Assembly: GCA_965660875.1 (NCBI GenBank) | Contig: CBFIBQ010000061.1 | Location: 1-6,633 of the forward strand | Direction of reading: 5' to 3' | DNA: 6,633 nucleotides | Source: UBA6770 sp965660875 | GTDB taxonomy: Bacteria > Bacteroidota > Bacteroidia > Flavobacteriales_G > Salibacteraceae | Part shown: positions 6,305 to 6,633 of the stretch, one piece after another | How positions within the stretch are numbered: position 1 is the stretch's first letter | Layout: each line of letters begins with the position of its first letter | The notes under the pieces: generated by a model | The model's input: the letters and a program-made list of their open reading frames with translations, nothing else | The model's database searches: none | Told to the model about the DNA's origin: nothing | Position numbers and translations under genes: made by a program

Positions 6305-6625
6305 TTAAAACCCTGTAATAAACTTGCCGATTATGCCCAAAAACAGTAACACCACAAGTCCATTTAAAAATAGAGCAACCCCGCCGTGCTTGCGGTCTTT
6401 AGGTACATCTTTTAAAGACAACACGAGTCCTATAATACTTAAGATAAGTTCAATAGCTATAAGAACTATTATTTCTACTACTCCATCGCCCCCCTTGCCA
6501 ACATGGTATATAAGGAAGGCTGTAAATAGTATTAGAGCAATGTTTATCCATCCAATGTAAAAGCCTCTGTTGCTTTGTTTATCTATTGGTGTAAGATCTT
6601 GGTCCTCAGTACGCATTACTTCCAC
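6305..6625 (-). CDS. Small integral membrane protein of unknown function
   Basis: A 106-residue protein I do not recognise. It has a polar N-terminus ('EDQDLTPIDKQSNRG') and three hydrophobic helices at about 22-42, 49-71 and 82-101. A Gly-rich turn (GKGGDG) separates helices 1 and 2, and a charged loop (KDVPKDRKHGG) separates helices 2 and 3. This layout resembles small DUF4190-like Bacteroidota membrane proteins, but I see no diagnostic motif. The start is uncertain: GTG at 6625 or ATG at 6616 (103 residues). The frame stays open to the window edge (6633), so a longer protein cannot be excluded. It converges on the lipoprotein gene across 20 nt. No link to metal uptake is visible. Confidence 0.75.
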   Translation of the reverse strand: MEVMRTEDQDLTPIDKQSNRGFYIGWINIALILFTAFLIYHVGKGGDGVVEIIVLIAIELILSIIGLVLSLKDVPKDRKHGGVALFLNGLVVLLFLGIIGKFITGF

Positions 6626-6633
6626 TTGATATT

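Overview
The window reads as Bacteroidota (Flavobacteriia/Cytophagia-like) chromosome. Evidence: a TonB-dependent receptor with an N-terminal carboxypeptidase-regulatory-like domain, a lipoprotein whose mature N-terminus (C-KKDEED) resembles the Bacteroidota surface-export signal, A/T-rich translation starts without clear Shine-Dalgarno sequences, and compact gene packing. I cannot name the genus.

Region 1 (about 64-2177, minus strand) is an A/T-rich two-gene cassette: an ABC-type AAA ATPase (765-2129) followed, with an 8-nt overlap, by an HNH endonuclease (125-772). This is the architecture of Septu (PtuA/PtuB) anti-phage systems. The cassette is bracketed by an imperfect inverted repeat (TAAYGCCTTACAAC, 13 of 14 identical). 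The left copy contains the HNH stop codon and the right copy lies 4 nt upstream of the ATPase start. Each copy is attached to a dyad-symmetric element. Together with the sharp base-composition change, this looks like an inserted accessory cassette.

Region 2 (2178-3053) holds a thioredoxin gene (2421-2798, minus) with a strong intrinsic terminator just downstream. The flanking intergenic stretches 2178-2350 and 2799-3053 show nothing else I can support.

Region 3 (3054-6284) is a metal-uptake locus, most probably for zinc. A Fur/Zur-family repressor (5387-5803, minus) overlaps by 16 nt the start of a ZnuD-like TonB-dependent receptor (3054-5402, minus). Divergent to them is a small His-containing lipoprotein of the DUF4625 type (5868-6284, plus). 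The divergent intergenic region carries a perfect 16-1-16 inverted repeat centred on a 7-1-7 Fur/Zur-type box, placed to control both transcripts. The working model is that the repressor senses metal and shuts off its own gene, the receptor and the lipoprotein. Under metal starvation the lipoprotein, probably on the cell surface, and the receptor capture and import the metal.

Region 4 (6305-6625 or beyond, minus) is a small three-helix membrane protein of unknown function that runs close to the window edge.
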